Shown here piece after piece: positions 44,415 through 55,600 of a DNA stretch of 64,000 nucleotides. How positions within the stretch are numbered: the stretch's first letter is position 1; each line of letters opens with the position of its first letter. A program made the translations under genes and the position numbers. The DNA lies in NCBI GenBank assembly GCA_020630435.1, contig JAHDBJ010000001.1:1-64000 (forward strand), read 5' to 3'. The notes under the pieces were generated by a model. The model was given only the letters and a program-made list of their open reading frames with translations, made no database searches and had not been told where the DNA came from. The stretch comes from Saprospiraceae bacterium (lineage in GTDB: Bacteria; Bacteroidota; Bacteroidia; Chitinophagales; Saprospiraceae).

Positions 44415-45290
44415 TTATTGTACGGTTGCCAAACAACCACTTAACCATACATATAATATAGTAATAGTAGCAACAACATTGGAAGCAAGGGCAAATAGCT
44501 TCATCTGTTCTAATGTGTAATGTTTGTTTTTAAAAATAAGATAGAGATCCAATAAAAGCCATATTAAGGCAAATCCTAGAAAAGCACCAAAGTAATACTC
44601 TTTAAATTGAGTAATTACAACAAAAATTTCCAATAAAACAACAACAATAATTAATAGTTTAGTACGGACTTGTCCTAATATCGTAGCTGTTGTTTTTCTC
44701 CCTGATTTTTTATCAGGAATAATATCCATTACCTCGCCAATAAGATGTGATTGGATTGAAAATAGAAACAAATACAGATAGGTTTGCCAGGGTAATTGAA
44801 CAGTATTATTTAAAAGGATACTGAACGGAACAACTAATAAATATCCAATTTGACAAAGTAACTCCAAAGGAGGTTTTGACCGTAATCCATTTTTGGGCAA
44901 ATTGTATAACCAGTTAATTAAGAAAAAAGCTGTAAAAACTAAAACGATTTTCCAGTCAGCACTATATAAAATGTAAGGAATGGTCAATAAATGAATACAC
45001 ATAATGGGTTTCCATAAGCCTTGTAGTTGTTCCTTACTTCCTCTAGCACCAAACCAAAAACTATCCTTGCGAGGATTCAGTTTGTCTGTATCATAATCAA
45101 CCATATCATTCCAACCATAAACTAAAAAATTTAAAGGAAAACAAACATAAAATATCCCATACCAAAATGTAAAATTATATAGTAGGTTTTCATTTTGACT
45201 AGTTGGTAACAAATAAAGCCATATAGTTGCAAACCATAGCCCAGGTCTAGATACTTTTAGATAAAATAATATTTTGGAAAAAAAAATCAA
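44415..45290 (-). CDS. UbiA-family prenyltransferase
   Basis: A polytopic membrane enzyme that attaches prenyl chains to an acceptor. The 291 residues have about eight membrane helices, with the first Asp-rich motif in WNDMVDYDTDKLNPRKDSFW and a second in GEVMDIIPDKKSGRKTTA. The pattern is closer to the lycopene-elongase/chlorophyll-synthase side of the superfamily than to MenA, but the acceptor cannot be decided. Its start overlaps the stop of the TlpA-like gene by 4 bp, indicating translational coupling. Confidence 0.85.
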   Translation of the reverse strand: MIFFSKILFYLKVSRPGLWFATIWLYLLPTSQNENLLYNFTFWYGIFYVCFPLNFLVYGWNDMVDYDTDKLNPRKDSFWFGARGSKEQLQGLWKPIMCIHLLTIPYILYSADWKIVLVFTAFFLINWLYNLPKNGLRSKPPLELLCQIGYLLVVPFSILLNNTVQLPWQTYLYLFLFSIQSHLIGEVMDIIPDKKSGRKTTATILGQVRTKLLIIVVVLLEIFVVITQFKEYYFGAFLGFALIWLLLDLYLIFKNKHYTLEQMKLFALASNVVATITILYVWLSGCLATVQ

Positions 45291-46771
45291 TTTGCTCTAT
45301 TCAATTGTTGTAGAGTTAATCTCAAATCATATAGTTTATTTGTTTTAGGTTTACGAGCAAAGCGTCCCCATTTATCAATAATAAAATATTGGGGGAGTGC
45401 CTGAATATTATATTCTTGTGCAATGCTTGAATCAACGCCATTTTGAGCTAAAATATGAGTGCCTACAAATCCATTTTGAACAACTCCATTTCGCCAAGCT
45501 TCTTCGGTTTTATCAAAAGAAATATTTAAAAAAACAATTCCTTGTTGCTCAAGTTCTCTTTGAATTCCCTTCATGTCATTCATTTTTTTAATACAAGGTC
45601 GACACCAGTTTGCCCAAAAGTTGAGAAAGACTACTTTCCCATAATAATCACTCAAACTCACCGCTCTACCATCTAAAGTAGTTAATGTGAAATTTGGTGC
45701 ATTACTACCAATAGCATATTTCATGGCTTTTTGATAAGCCTGCACTATTTTTTCATCAAATTCTATATACGGATTTGTTCTAAGGTAATCTTCATACTTC
45801 GGCATTATTCCGCTCACAGCAGAAGGTTTTCTGAAGGCTCGCTCAATAATTTCTGCTTGGAAAAAGGCTCTAGGTTTCTCTTCTAATTGTGTTACCGCTA
45901 AATCATATTGTCCCGCATAACTATTCATGACCTTGCCTTCATTTTGAATTAAAAATAAATGATTCATATAAGCACTGACATACATTCTATAATTAAGGTT
46001 TCCTATTTGATTATTATATAAAGGAATCTCATATAAATACTCATAGTAATCAGATTCAAGTTTGTGCTTTTTTGTAAAAACATTACCATACATCAGTATA
46101 TTGAAGGCCCATTTATATTCAATCTCAGCTCTCATAAACTCTTTAAACATAGGTGTAAAAAGATAAGGGCTATTGTATTCAAATGCATTCATCTCTGTTA
46201 ATGCTTTTTCTCGTTCCATTAGCATTTTTGAAACAAACTGCTCTCTAGGTAATTTCTGCATCGTTAGATCCATTTGAGGAGGATTATTATACCAAAAATT
46301 ACCATGTCGATAATTAGTATATAGAAACTGATTACGTTCTACAGGGTTTTCTTTTCTATATTTTTGATAAAAAGTGTTATTAGCACCACTCTTCCCCGAA
46401 AATTTCAAAGAATATTGAAAAGAGTTGGCTTCTGCTTCTATGTATAAAGTATCATTGGGTTCTAAATAAATATAGGCTTTATTCCTAGAATAGATTAAAG
46501 CTACAATTTGGGGAACACGAATTTCTGCCGCAAAAGCAAAAGTATTATCATCAAGTACTTTAGAACTGTAGGTTTTGATCTGATTATCTATAAATTTTTC
46601 ATTTACTTCAAGATCAATTTCTCTTACAAGATTAACATTATCAATTCTCCCCATAACAATGGTATTGGCTTGTGCAAAAAGCTCAATACCATTAATCAAT
46701 AATGTTAAAACAAGCAAACTAATATACTTTTGAAAAGGACTTTGATCTATAAGTAGCAATGTATTTTTCAT
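45287..46771 (-). CDS. TlpA-like thioredoxin-domain protein
   Basis: A secreted or periplasmic thiol-disulfide protein. The 494 residues have an N-terminal hydrophobic signal (about 15-33, ending LFAQA), a long beta/helical middle part (40-345) with little recognisable motif, and a C-terminal thioredoxin domain (355-490) with VFLNFWANWCRPCIKKM (WCxxC active site) and the cis-Pro region ALPQYFIIDKWG. Such proteins in Bacteroidota reduce or isomerise exported proteins, or assist cytochrome maturation. It is the first gene of a two-gene unit with UbiA. Confidence 0.85.
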   Translation of the reverse strand: MKNTLLLIDQSPFQKYISLLVLTLLINGIELFAQANTIVMGRIDNVNLVREIDLEVNEKFIDNQIKTYSSKVLDDNTFAFAAEIRVPQIVALIYSRNKAYIYLEPNDTLYIEAEANSFQYSLKFSGKSGANNTFYQKYRKENPVERNQFLYTNYRHGNFWYNNPPQMDLTMQKLPREQFVSKMLMEREKALTEMNAFEYNSPYLFTPMFKEFMRAEIEYKWAFNILMYGNVFTKKHKLESDYYEYLYEIPLYNNQIGNLNYRMYVSAYMNHLFLIQNEGKVMNSYAGQYDLAVTQLEEKPRAFFQAEIIERAFRKPSAVSGIMPKYEDYLRTNPYIEFDEKIVQAYQKAMKYAIGSNAPNFTLTTLDGRAVSLSDYYGKVVFLNFWANWCRPCIKKMNDMKGIQRELEQQGIVFLNISFDKTEEAWRNGVVQNGFVGTHILAQNGVDSSIAQEYNIQALPQYFIIDKWGRFARKPKTNKLYDLRLTLQQLNRAN

Positions 46772-46864
46772 AATACGTTTTTATAAAGATAATCAGGTAA
46801 AACTTATGTGTTATTAAATTTAGTTTTAAAGGGTTTGAATCAAAAAAATGATAAAAAAATAAAA

Positions 46865-46896
46865 TTGTGTTCTTTTGCGTATGATTAGTATCTTTG
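46865..46896 (+). promoter_or_regulatory. Promoter of pentapeptide/oxidoreductase unit
   Basis: TTG (46865-46867), 21-bp spacer and an exact TATCTTTG (46889-46896). The leader to the ATG at 47026 is about 120 nt. Confidence 0.55.
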
Positions 46897-47025
46897 TATT
46901 GAAGTTGTTTTATGTTTAAGGATAGAATAAACCACACTTCAAATTTACGTGTAAGCATCACAACTTGTTTTTCTTAAACTACTTTTTAACTTAACCTTAA
47001 ATATATCAAAAAATGCCAATGAGAT

Positions 47026-47628
47026 ATGAATAATGAACATGAACTTGAAGATTTTTTTCCTTTTTGTAGTCAAAAAGGAGCCGATACTCAAAATCTAAAG
47101 ACTATCCAAATGCAACAATTGGCAAAGCAAAGTAAGCCCTTAAGTCAAACAGATTTTTCAAAAATTCTGACTGAACATTATTTATTTCTATCAACTGGAG
47201 GCGTAGGAGGTTCTTGGAAAACAATCTCTGTTAAAGGTATCGTTATTGGAATTTATGATAAAACGAGTATTGAGGGACAACAGGCCAACTTTGATAGAAA
47301 AAACTTAACACTCCTTAAAAAAACAATGAACATTGTGTTGCCATTTGCTAATTTTTGTGGATGTTGGGCTGAAAATATGGACTTTACCCATGCTGACTTG
47401 AGCTATGGTCTTTTTGCAGATGCAATGGTTGCTCATACCAATTTTTCCCAAGCACGCTTATCTAATATAGATTTTTCAAGAGCAAATCTAGAAGGATGTA
47501 ATTTCACTCATGCAGATTTAAGATCTGCTGATTTTGAAAATTGTAATCTTAATTATGCAGACTTTTCAGGAGCAAAATTAGAAGGAGCTCAATTTAAAGG
47601 AGTCTCACTAAAAAATATAAAATACTAG
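47026..47628 (+). CDS. Pentapeptide-repeat protein
   Basis: 200 residues. The first half is not repetitive. From about residue 105 there are roughly nine pentapeptide A(D/N)LxX units, for example ENMDFTHADLSYGLFADA, ARLSNIDFSRANLEG and SADFENCNLNYADFSGAKLE, predicting a right-handed four-sided beta-helix of about two full turns. Similar folds act as scaffolds or DNA mimics, though nothing here shows gyrase protection. No signal peptide. It is followed 3 bp later by the FAD oxidoreductase gene. Confidence 0.8.
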   Translation: MNNEHELEDFFPFCSQKGADTQNLKTIQMQQLAKQSKPLSQTDFSKILTEHYLFLSTGGVGGSWKTISVKGIVIGIYDKTSIEGQQANFDRKNLTLLKKTMNIVLPFANFCGCWAENMDFTHADLSYGLFADAMVAHTNFSQARLSNIDFSRANLEGCNFTHADLRSADFENCNLNYADFSGAKLEGAQFKGVSLKNIKY

Positions 47629-47631
47629 AAA

Positions 47632-48690
47632 TTGTACAACAAGGATTATATTATTGTAGGACAGGGTGTCACAGGTTCATTATTAGCATATTTTTTATTA
47701 AAACATGACAAAGATATATTAGTAATCGATAATGATTACAAAAGAGCCGCATCCAAAATAGCAGCAGGCATTATTAACCCAATAACAGGAAGGAGATTTG
47801 TAAAAAGCTGGATGTTTGATACCTTATTGCCATTTGCAGAGAAAACCTATATTGATATTGAACAGTTACTCGGTATTACTTTTTTTTATAAAAAAAATAT
47901 TATTAGAATACTACAAAATCCTCGTGAAGAAAATGACTGGAAAATGCGGATGCTTATCCCTTCATATTCAAAATATAATTGTAAAAAAGTTGATTTAGGA
48001 AATTATATCCAAGCCACAGAACAAGGTTATAGTACTATTGAATTAAAAGAAACGGCTCAAGTTCAATTACCAATTTTCATCAAAAACTATCGTCAATATC
48101 TTTTAAAAAATGGATTGCTGCAATCTGAATGTTTTGAATATGATAGACTTGAAATCAATGTTGATAATGTTCAGTATAAAAATAATATTGCTAAAAAAAT
48201 TATCTTTTGTGAAGGACGACATGGTAAACAGAATCCCTATTTTAACTACCTACCATTTGAACCTGCTAAAGGAGAACGGTTACTAGTGGAAATTCCTAAT
48301 GCTAACTTTAAGAAAATGTATAAAAATGGGGTTTATATTGTCCCTGTAGAAAAAGATATTTATTGGATTGGTTCTACTAATCAACATCATTCTACTGATG
48401 ATATACCAACGAAAGAAAGTGAACTATTTTTAAGGAAGAGATTAGAAAAAATATTAAAAAAACCTTTTAAAATTATTAACCACGAAGCATCAATTAGACC
48501 TACAATAAAAGATCGCCGACCATTACTTGGGCTTCACCCTAATTACCCTGTCCTAGGCATTTTAAATGGTATGGGGACAAAAGGGGCATCTTTAGCACCT
48601 TTTTTTGCAAATCAGATGTCTAATTTTTTAGAAGGATATTCGGATTTAAATAAAGAAGTTGATATTTCTAGAGTTGATAAAAATCTATGA
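47632..48690 (+). CDS. FAD-dependent oxidoreductase (DAO type)
   Basis: A flavoprotein of the glycine/D-amino-acid oxidase fold. The N-terminal FAD-binding loop is IIVGQGVTGSLLAYFLLK, followed by VIDNDYKRAASKIAAGIINP; the C-terminal FAD part is RPTIKDRRPLLGL and LNGMGTKGASLAPFFANQM. The 352 residues match the family length. The start is a TTG 3 bp after the preceding stop; no ATG precedes the FAD loop. The substrate is unknown and might be an amino acid or amine. It is probably translated together with the pentapeptide protein. Confidence 0.82.
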   Translation: MYNKDYIIVGQGVTGSLLAYFLLKHDKDILVIDNDYKRAASKIAAGIINPITGRRFVKSWMFDTLLPFAEKTYIDIEQLLGITFFYKKNIIRILQNPREENDWKMRMLIPSYSKYNCKKVDLGNYIQATEQGYSTIELKETAQVQLPIFIKNYRQYLLKNGLLQSECFEYDRLEINVDNVQYKNNIAKKIIFCEGRHGKQNPYFNYLPFEPAKGERLLVEIPNANFKKMYKNGVYIVPVEKDIYWIGSTNQHHSTDDIPTKESELFLRKRLEKILKKPFKIINHEASIRPTIKDRRPLLGLHPNYPVLGILNGMGTKGASLAPFFANQMSNFLEGYSDLNKEVDISRVDKNL

Positions 48691-48735
48691 AAAAGACTAA
48701 GTGAAAAATGATTACTAAAAGTCAAAATAGTCTAG

Positions 48736-48743
48736 TACCTTTG
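48736..48743 (+). promoter_or_regulatory. -7 promoter element of ruvA
   Basis: TACCTTTG matches the consensus and lies 18 nt before the ruvA ATG. A -33 TTG at the usual distance is not seen. Confidence 0.35.
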
Positions 48744-48761
48744 ATGGCATAAAAATAATTT

Positions 48762-49352
48762 ATGATTCATCATATAAAAGGTAATATTGTATTTAAAAGT
48801 CCTACCTATGTTGTAGTAGAAACAGGAGGTATTGGCTACCAAATCAATATCAGTCTGAATACATATGCCCAAATTGAAAAGTTAGAGTCCGTTAAATTAT
48901 TGACTTATTTTCATGTAAAAGAAGATAGTCAAACCTTATTTGGATTTTCGGATAATGCAGAAAGAACGCTTTTTGTACAACTTTTATCTGTGTCAGGGGT
49001 AGGACCAAATACTACAAGAGTACTTTTATCGTCGATGACCGTTGACGAAGCTAGAGCTGCCATAGTCGGCGAAAATGTTGCAGCTTTCAAAAAAGTAAAA
49101 GGTATTGGTCCAAAGACTGCAAAGCAGATTATATTGGATTTAAAGGATAAAATTTTAAAAGAATCGGGTGAAATTAACACTTCTTTCTCTACACAAAACA
49201 ATACTTTAAGAGAAGAAGCGTTACAAGCATTAGTGGCTTTAGGATTTTCTAAAATACATATCCAAAAGGTGCTAAATAAAATATTGAAAGCAGAGCCTCA
49301 AATATCAAGTGTTGAAACACTAATTAAAACAGCACTTAAAAATCTAAACTGA
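48762..49352 (+). CDS. ruvA: Holliday junction branch-migration protein RuvA
   Basis: Binds four-way DNA junctions and loads the RuvB motor. The 196 residues show the OB-fold domain (1-65, MIHHIKGNIVFKSPTYVVVE, TYFHVKEDSQTLFGF), two helix-hairpin-helix motifs (LLSVSGVGPNTTRVLL and FKKVKGIGPKTAKQIILDL), and the C-terminal domain (150-196, EEALQALVALGF) that contacts RuvB. Length is normal. ruvB and ruvC are not here. Confidence 0.95.
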   Translation: MIHHIKGNIVFKSPTYVVVETGGIGYQINISLNTYAQIEKLESVKLLTYFHVKEDSQTLFGFSDNAERTLFVQLLSVSGVGPNTTRVLLSSMTVDEARAAIVGENVAAFKKVKGIGPKTAKQIILDLKDKILKESGEINTSFSTQNNTLREEALQALVALGFSKIHIQKVLNKILKAEPQISSVETLIKTALKNLN

Positions 49353-49671
49353 TACGGACGAATTTTGTAATTAAGTCGTCAAACTACAAACTTGACCTTT
49401 TAATTTGATAGCCTTAAAAATTTAATCTTTATTTTTGCGTTCATTTTGAGTCATCATTATTTTATACAAAATAATATGATTTTTTTTGTATATATAATGA
49501 TTTGAAAATAAAAAAAACTTATGTCTATAGAAAAGGTGGGGAAAAATGAAAAATTGTCGCACATTTTTTGCTAAGATTCTTAAGTTAAATATTATAAAAA
49601 ATGATAATAAGGTTTTTAAACCTATACAATAACCAGCTTTATTCAATTTCAGAGCATCTTTTAAATCAATT
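49353..49671. other. sprA leader region
   Basis: It contains the sprA promoter candidate and about 230 nt of AT-rich leader. No gene or strong hairpin is seen. Confidence 0.4.
49405..49437 (+). promoter_or_regulatory. Probable sprA promoter
   Basis: TTG (49405-49407), 22-bp spacer and exact TATTTTTG (49430-49437). The spacer is at the long end of what the group uses. Confidence 0.45.
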
Positions 49672-52600
49672 ATGAATAAATTCAATAGTCTATTAATAGT
49701 TTTTTTCCTACTTGGTATTACAAGCATAGCTTATGCCAATTTTGGAAGTAATACAGACTTAAATGATCCTTATACAGAAGATATTATATTAACGTCGGTT
49801 CAAGATACTATACCAAGTATTAAAGAAAGGAAAGGTGATTTTATAACAGATCCGAATACCAATCCTTTTGATTTGAAAGATCCTGCCGCAATCAAAAAAA
49901 GTGTAGAATACGATCCTGAACTGGGGATGTATATTATTTCTGAAAAAATTGGAGAGGAATATTATCGTTCACCAACATATATGACTTTTGAGGAATATCT
50001 AGAGTGGAGTGAAAAACAGCAACGTCAAGACTATTTTGATCGACTCTCAGGTTCAAGTAGTGTTGCTTCTGGAAGTAGTGGCTTAAAAGACCCGATTGAA
50101 GATTTTGATTTAAAGGAAAATTTACTTGATCGTTTATTTGGTGGAAATGGTATCGTTATTACCCCTCAAGGTAGTGTTGATTTAACCTTAGGATGGGACT
50201 ATCGAAATACTCAAAATCCCACCTTGCCAAGACGAACCCAACGACAAGGTGGATTTGATTTTGATATGGGTATTCAGATGAATGTTACAGGTAAAATAGG
50301 TGATAAACTTCAATTAGGAACAAATTATAATACACAAGCAACTTTTGATTTTGATAATCAAATGAAATTAGAATACGCAGGGAAAGAAGATGAGATAGTC
50401 AAAAAAATTGAAGCGGGTAACGTTAGTTTGCCTCTTAAAAGTTCGTTAATACAAGGAAGTCAAAGTCTTTTTGGGTTAAAAACAGAATTACAATTTGGAA
50501 GATTAACGGTTACAGGACTTTTATCTCAACAAAAATCTAGACAAAATAATCTGAGAATACAAGGAGGGAGTACTGTTAGTGATTTTGAAGTTCCTGCGGA
50601 TCGTTACGATGAAAATAAACACTTTTTCTTATCTCATTATAATAGAGATCACTTTGAAGAATCTTTGCAAAATTTACCTCAAATTAATTCTTTATTTAAG
50701 GTGACAAGACTTGAAGTTTGGGTAACTAATAATGCAGGTAGACAAACGGAAAGAGTAAGAGATATTGTAGCAATTGCAGATTTAGGAGAAGGGGATAATA
50801 ACAAGATAGCCAATAATAACCCTCTTTTTCAAGCTCCAGCAGTCCCTGTAGTTCGAGACATTGATGGTGATGCGCTTCCTCATAATGAAGCAAATCCTAT
50901 GCTTCAAATTATCTCTAATAATACTAGAGATATTGATAAAGTTGTAACAGAGTTACAATCTACTTATGGTCTTGAACAAACAACAGATTTTGAAAAAATT
51001 CGAGCTCGATTATTATCGCCTAGGGAATATACATTCCACCCAGAATTAGGATTTATATCATTAAATACTATTCTAAATCCTAGTGATGTCGTTGGTGTGG
51101 CAGTAGAATTTATTTATAATGGACAACCCTATAAAATAGGAGAATTTGCTGCAGATGTTTCGGTAGATGTTGAAACCACAGATGTTATCTATGTTAAAAT
51201 GTTGAAATCAACAACACAAAGAAATGATATTCCAATGTGGGATCTAATGATGAAAAATGTTTACTCTCTTGGTGCCTATCAGGTAGAACAAAGGGATTTT
51301 AGATTAGACGTAGTATATGATGATCCAGGAAAAGGTTTAAAGCGATTTATTTCCGACCCAGATTTAGGGACTTTATCTGGTGTTCCCTTAATTCAATTAT
51401 TCGAACTAGATAACTTAAACGTTCAAAATGACCCTCAACCAGATGGAGTCTTTGATTTTGTACCTGGACTGACGATTTTACCTCAAACAGGAAAAGTCAT
51501 ATTCCCAGTCCTTGAGCCTTTTGGATCTTATTTGAGCAATCAAATAGCAGACCCCTTAGTAGCAGAAAAATATGCTTATCAAGCCTTATATGATTCTACA
51601 CTAATACGGGCTATTGAATATGCAGAGTTGAATCGTTTTTTCATAAAAGGATCCTATCGCTCAAAATCCTCCTCTCGAATTTCTCTAGGGGCATTTAATA
51701 TCCCTAGAGGTTCTGTTCAAGTAACAGCTGGGGGAAAACTTTTAGAAGAAAATAGAGACTATGAAATTAATTATGGTACAGGAGAACTCATAATTTTGAA
51801 CGATGCTTATATTAGTACAGGCGTTCCTATAAATGTCTCCTTTGAAGACAATTCACTCTTTAGCTTCCAACAAAAAACGATGATTGGTACTAGAGCCGAT
51901 TATAAAATTAGTGATGACTTTAATATAGGGGCTACATGGCTTCGATTATCAGAAAGACCGTTCACTCAGAAAGTAAACATTGGGGATGATCCTATACAAA
52001 ATAATATCTATGGAGCCGATATCCAGTTTGATAGAGAAGCTCCTTGGTTGACTAGATTTTTAGATAAATTACCATTATTACAAACCAAAGAAAAATCCAG
52101 TATTTCTTTTCAAGCAGAAGTTGCATATCTAGATCCTGGACATCCTAAAGTTATCGAGCAAGATGAATCAGGAGTCGTTTTATTAGATGATTTTGAGGGA
52201 AGTTCTTCTAGCCTTGATTTGCGAAATCCTGCGATCAACTGGGTATTGGCTTCAGCACCTCAAAACGACCAAAGTAATAGTAATCCAGATATTCCAGAAT
52301 CTCAATATGTTAACGATCCTCGCTATGGTAGTAATAGAGCAGCAATGAGTTGGTATCAAGTTGATCAATCTATTGAAGATATAGATCCCGAAGATAATTT
52401 TGTAAGAACGGTTACACTAAATGAGGTATTTCCGAATTTAAGTCTTTCACAAACACAACCAAATAATCTCCGTCCATTAGATATTACCTTTGATCCTACC
52501 CAGAGAGGGCCATATAATTTTGACTTGCCTGATGGTTATTCAGGAGTTTCCGCAGGATTAGATTTTCAAGGAAATCTTAATAATCCAGAGACACGTTGGG

Positions 52601-55600
52601 GAGGGATTATGAGAAGTTTAACTACAACTGATTTTCAACAAGCAAATATTGAATTTATAGAAATGTGGGTCATGAGTCCTTTTGCCGATGGTAATACAAC
52701 AGACCCTGTTGAAACGGATAACTCTGAACTGGTCATCAACCTTGGAAATATATCAGAGGATATACTTAGAGATTCAAGAGGTTTCTATGAAAACTCTTTA
52801 CCTACTCCAGCATTAAATACTCGAACAGATACTACAGTATGGGGAAGAATTCCAAGGAATACCCCTATTACTAGAGCATTTGATAATGATGAAGCATCTA
52901 GAGAGTTACAAGATGTAGGTTTAGATGGTTTGGATAATGAAGGGGAGCGAACCGTATTTGAGGATTATATGAATGCTATCCGCTCATCATCATTAGAACC
53001 AAGAGCTAGGGCAAGAATAGAAGAAGATCCTTCCGCCGATGATTTTGCTTTTTACAATGATAGTGAAGTTTATCCTAGCGGAACAGATGTCAGAGTAAGA
53101 TATAGTCGAATTAGTAATCCACAAGGAAACTCAGGATTACCTAAAAATGACGAAATCAATGCCGCTACTACCATACCTGATACCGAAGATATATTCAATG
53201 ATAATACATTGAGTGAAACGGAATCGTATTATTTATATAGGATACCAATAAGAAGAGATGCCTCTGGAACAGGTATAGCATCAGATGGTCGATTTATCAC
53301 GGATGAAGTAGAGGGTGTAAATGGTGCTAAATGGTATCGTATCAAAATTCCAATAGAACAATATCAAAGAAGAGTAGGTGGAATTCAAGATTTTCGTGCA
53401 ATTCGATTTATTAGAATGTATCTAAAAGGTTTCCAGAAGAAAGTAACCCTACGTTTTGCTCGATTTGAATTGGTCAGAAACCAATGGAGGCGAGTAACAC
53501 GAAATATTGTAGAAGGTAGTAATTGTGATGTTTCTACCTTTGATGTCAATGATGTTAATGTTGAGGAAAATAGTAACCGTGTTCCATTCAATTATGTTTT
53601 ACCTCCAGGACTACAAAGAGAACAATTGGTTGGAACAGCCTTTACAAACGCCTTTCAAAATGAACAGTCGCTCTCGATGACGGTTCGGAATTTATGTGAT
53701 AACGATGCTAAAGGAATTTTCAAGACGCTTAATTTTGATATGAGGCTGTATAAAAAAATGAAAATGTTCATTCATGCAGAATCAGATCTAGATTTAAGTC
53801 CAGAGGATGTATCTTTCTTCATTAGAGTGGGTAGTGATTTTGAAAAAAATTACTATGAATATGAAATCCCCTTAACCATGTCCGATCCCAATGCTTCGAC
53901 TACAGATGATGATTATCGAAGAGTCGTATGGCCATTAGAAAATGAATTGGATTTATCTTTGCAAGCGCTTCGAGAACTAAAACTAGAGCGGAATAACGCT
54001 TCTTTCCCCGTAAATCAATTCTACCAAATTGAGGATCTTGAAAGTGCTTATGGTGGTAAAATGGGAATTGTAGGAAATCCAAACTTAGGGCAAACGAAGA
54101 CCATTATGATGGGGGTAAAGAATAATGAAGGAGGAGCGACATTTATCAGAACAGAAGTTTGGTTAAACGAGCTTAGATTAGTCGGTTTTGATGAAAAAGG
54201 AGGTTTAGCAGGTTTAGCACGGATGGATTTAAAATTAGCAGATTTTGGGAATATCACACTAGCAGGTAACTACACAGGGATAGGCTATGGCGGATTAGAA
54301 CAAAAGTTACAACAAAGGCAAAGAGAAGAAGTGATCCAAGTAGATGCTGCTGCTCAACTGGAACTAGGTAAACTGATTCCTGAAAAAACAGGAATAAAAA
54401 TTCCTTTTTATGCTTCTTATTCAAACACCACAAAAAGTCCACAATTTGATCCTTATGATCTTGATGTAACCTTAAAAGATAAACTAAATAGTATAAGTGA
54501 TGCAACTGTAAAAGATTCTATAAAACAAACGGCTCAAGATGTAACAACCATAAAAACCTTCAACTTTACAAACGTTAGGAAGGAAAGAACAAATAATGAA
54601 CGAACACCAATGCCTTGGGACATCTCGAACTTTAGTTTTGATTATGCCTATTCAAATACTGAAAACCGTTCACCTTTGATAAGAAGCGATGAACAGATCA
54701 ACCATCGTGGTGGATTAAATTATAATTTTTCAACCAAAGGATTACCAATTTATCCGTTTAAAAACCTTATTAAAAAAGATAAATATTTAAAATTCCTTTC
54801 AGAATTTAATTTCAATCCAATTCCAAATTCTTTCTCTTTTAGTACAGAGTTAGATAAACAAGCACAAGTCGTAACCTATCGATTTGCTGCTCCTAGTAAT
54901 AGCACTTGGTACAATAATCGATTTACATGGAATCGATCTTATGGCTTAAATTGGGATTTATCTAAAGCACTTAAATTTAGATTTAATGCCTATCAGAATT
55001 CCTTGATTGATGAAGTAAATCAAAAAACAGGTTTGACACCTGATGGACAAACACTTGCTCAAACAGGATTTAACACCAGAAAAGAGTATATGTGGGATAA
55101 TATTAAGAACTTTGGGCGGGGTAGAAACTATCGCCATGATCTCAATCTTTCCTTTAATGTCCCATTAAAAAATTTCTTCTTCTTAGACTGGACTACCTTA
55201 AAGGCTGATTATAAAGCTGACTATGCTTGGACAGGAGCTTCTTTGGAAGAATATGCACAGTCGTTAGGAAATATTATTCAAAACTCTCAAACCCGTTCAT
55301 TGAATGGCGATTTAAACTTTGAACGATTATATAACAAGTCAAAGTATTTGAAAAAAATTAATTCAAAACAACGCAAAAAAGGAAAGTCAAAAAATAAAGA
55401 CATCAAACCAAAGAATCCTCCTAAAGAAAATGCAGAGGATGTTGCAAAAAATGAAAAAGACAAGAAGAAGAAAAAAGATAGAGAACCATCAATTGGTGAA
55501 AGAATCTTAATTCGACCATTAATGAGCCTTCGAAAAGTTAGATTGTCATACTCAGAAAACTTCACAAGTGTACTTCCTGGTTTTGGTCAAAGCACCAACC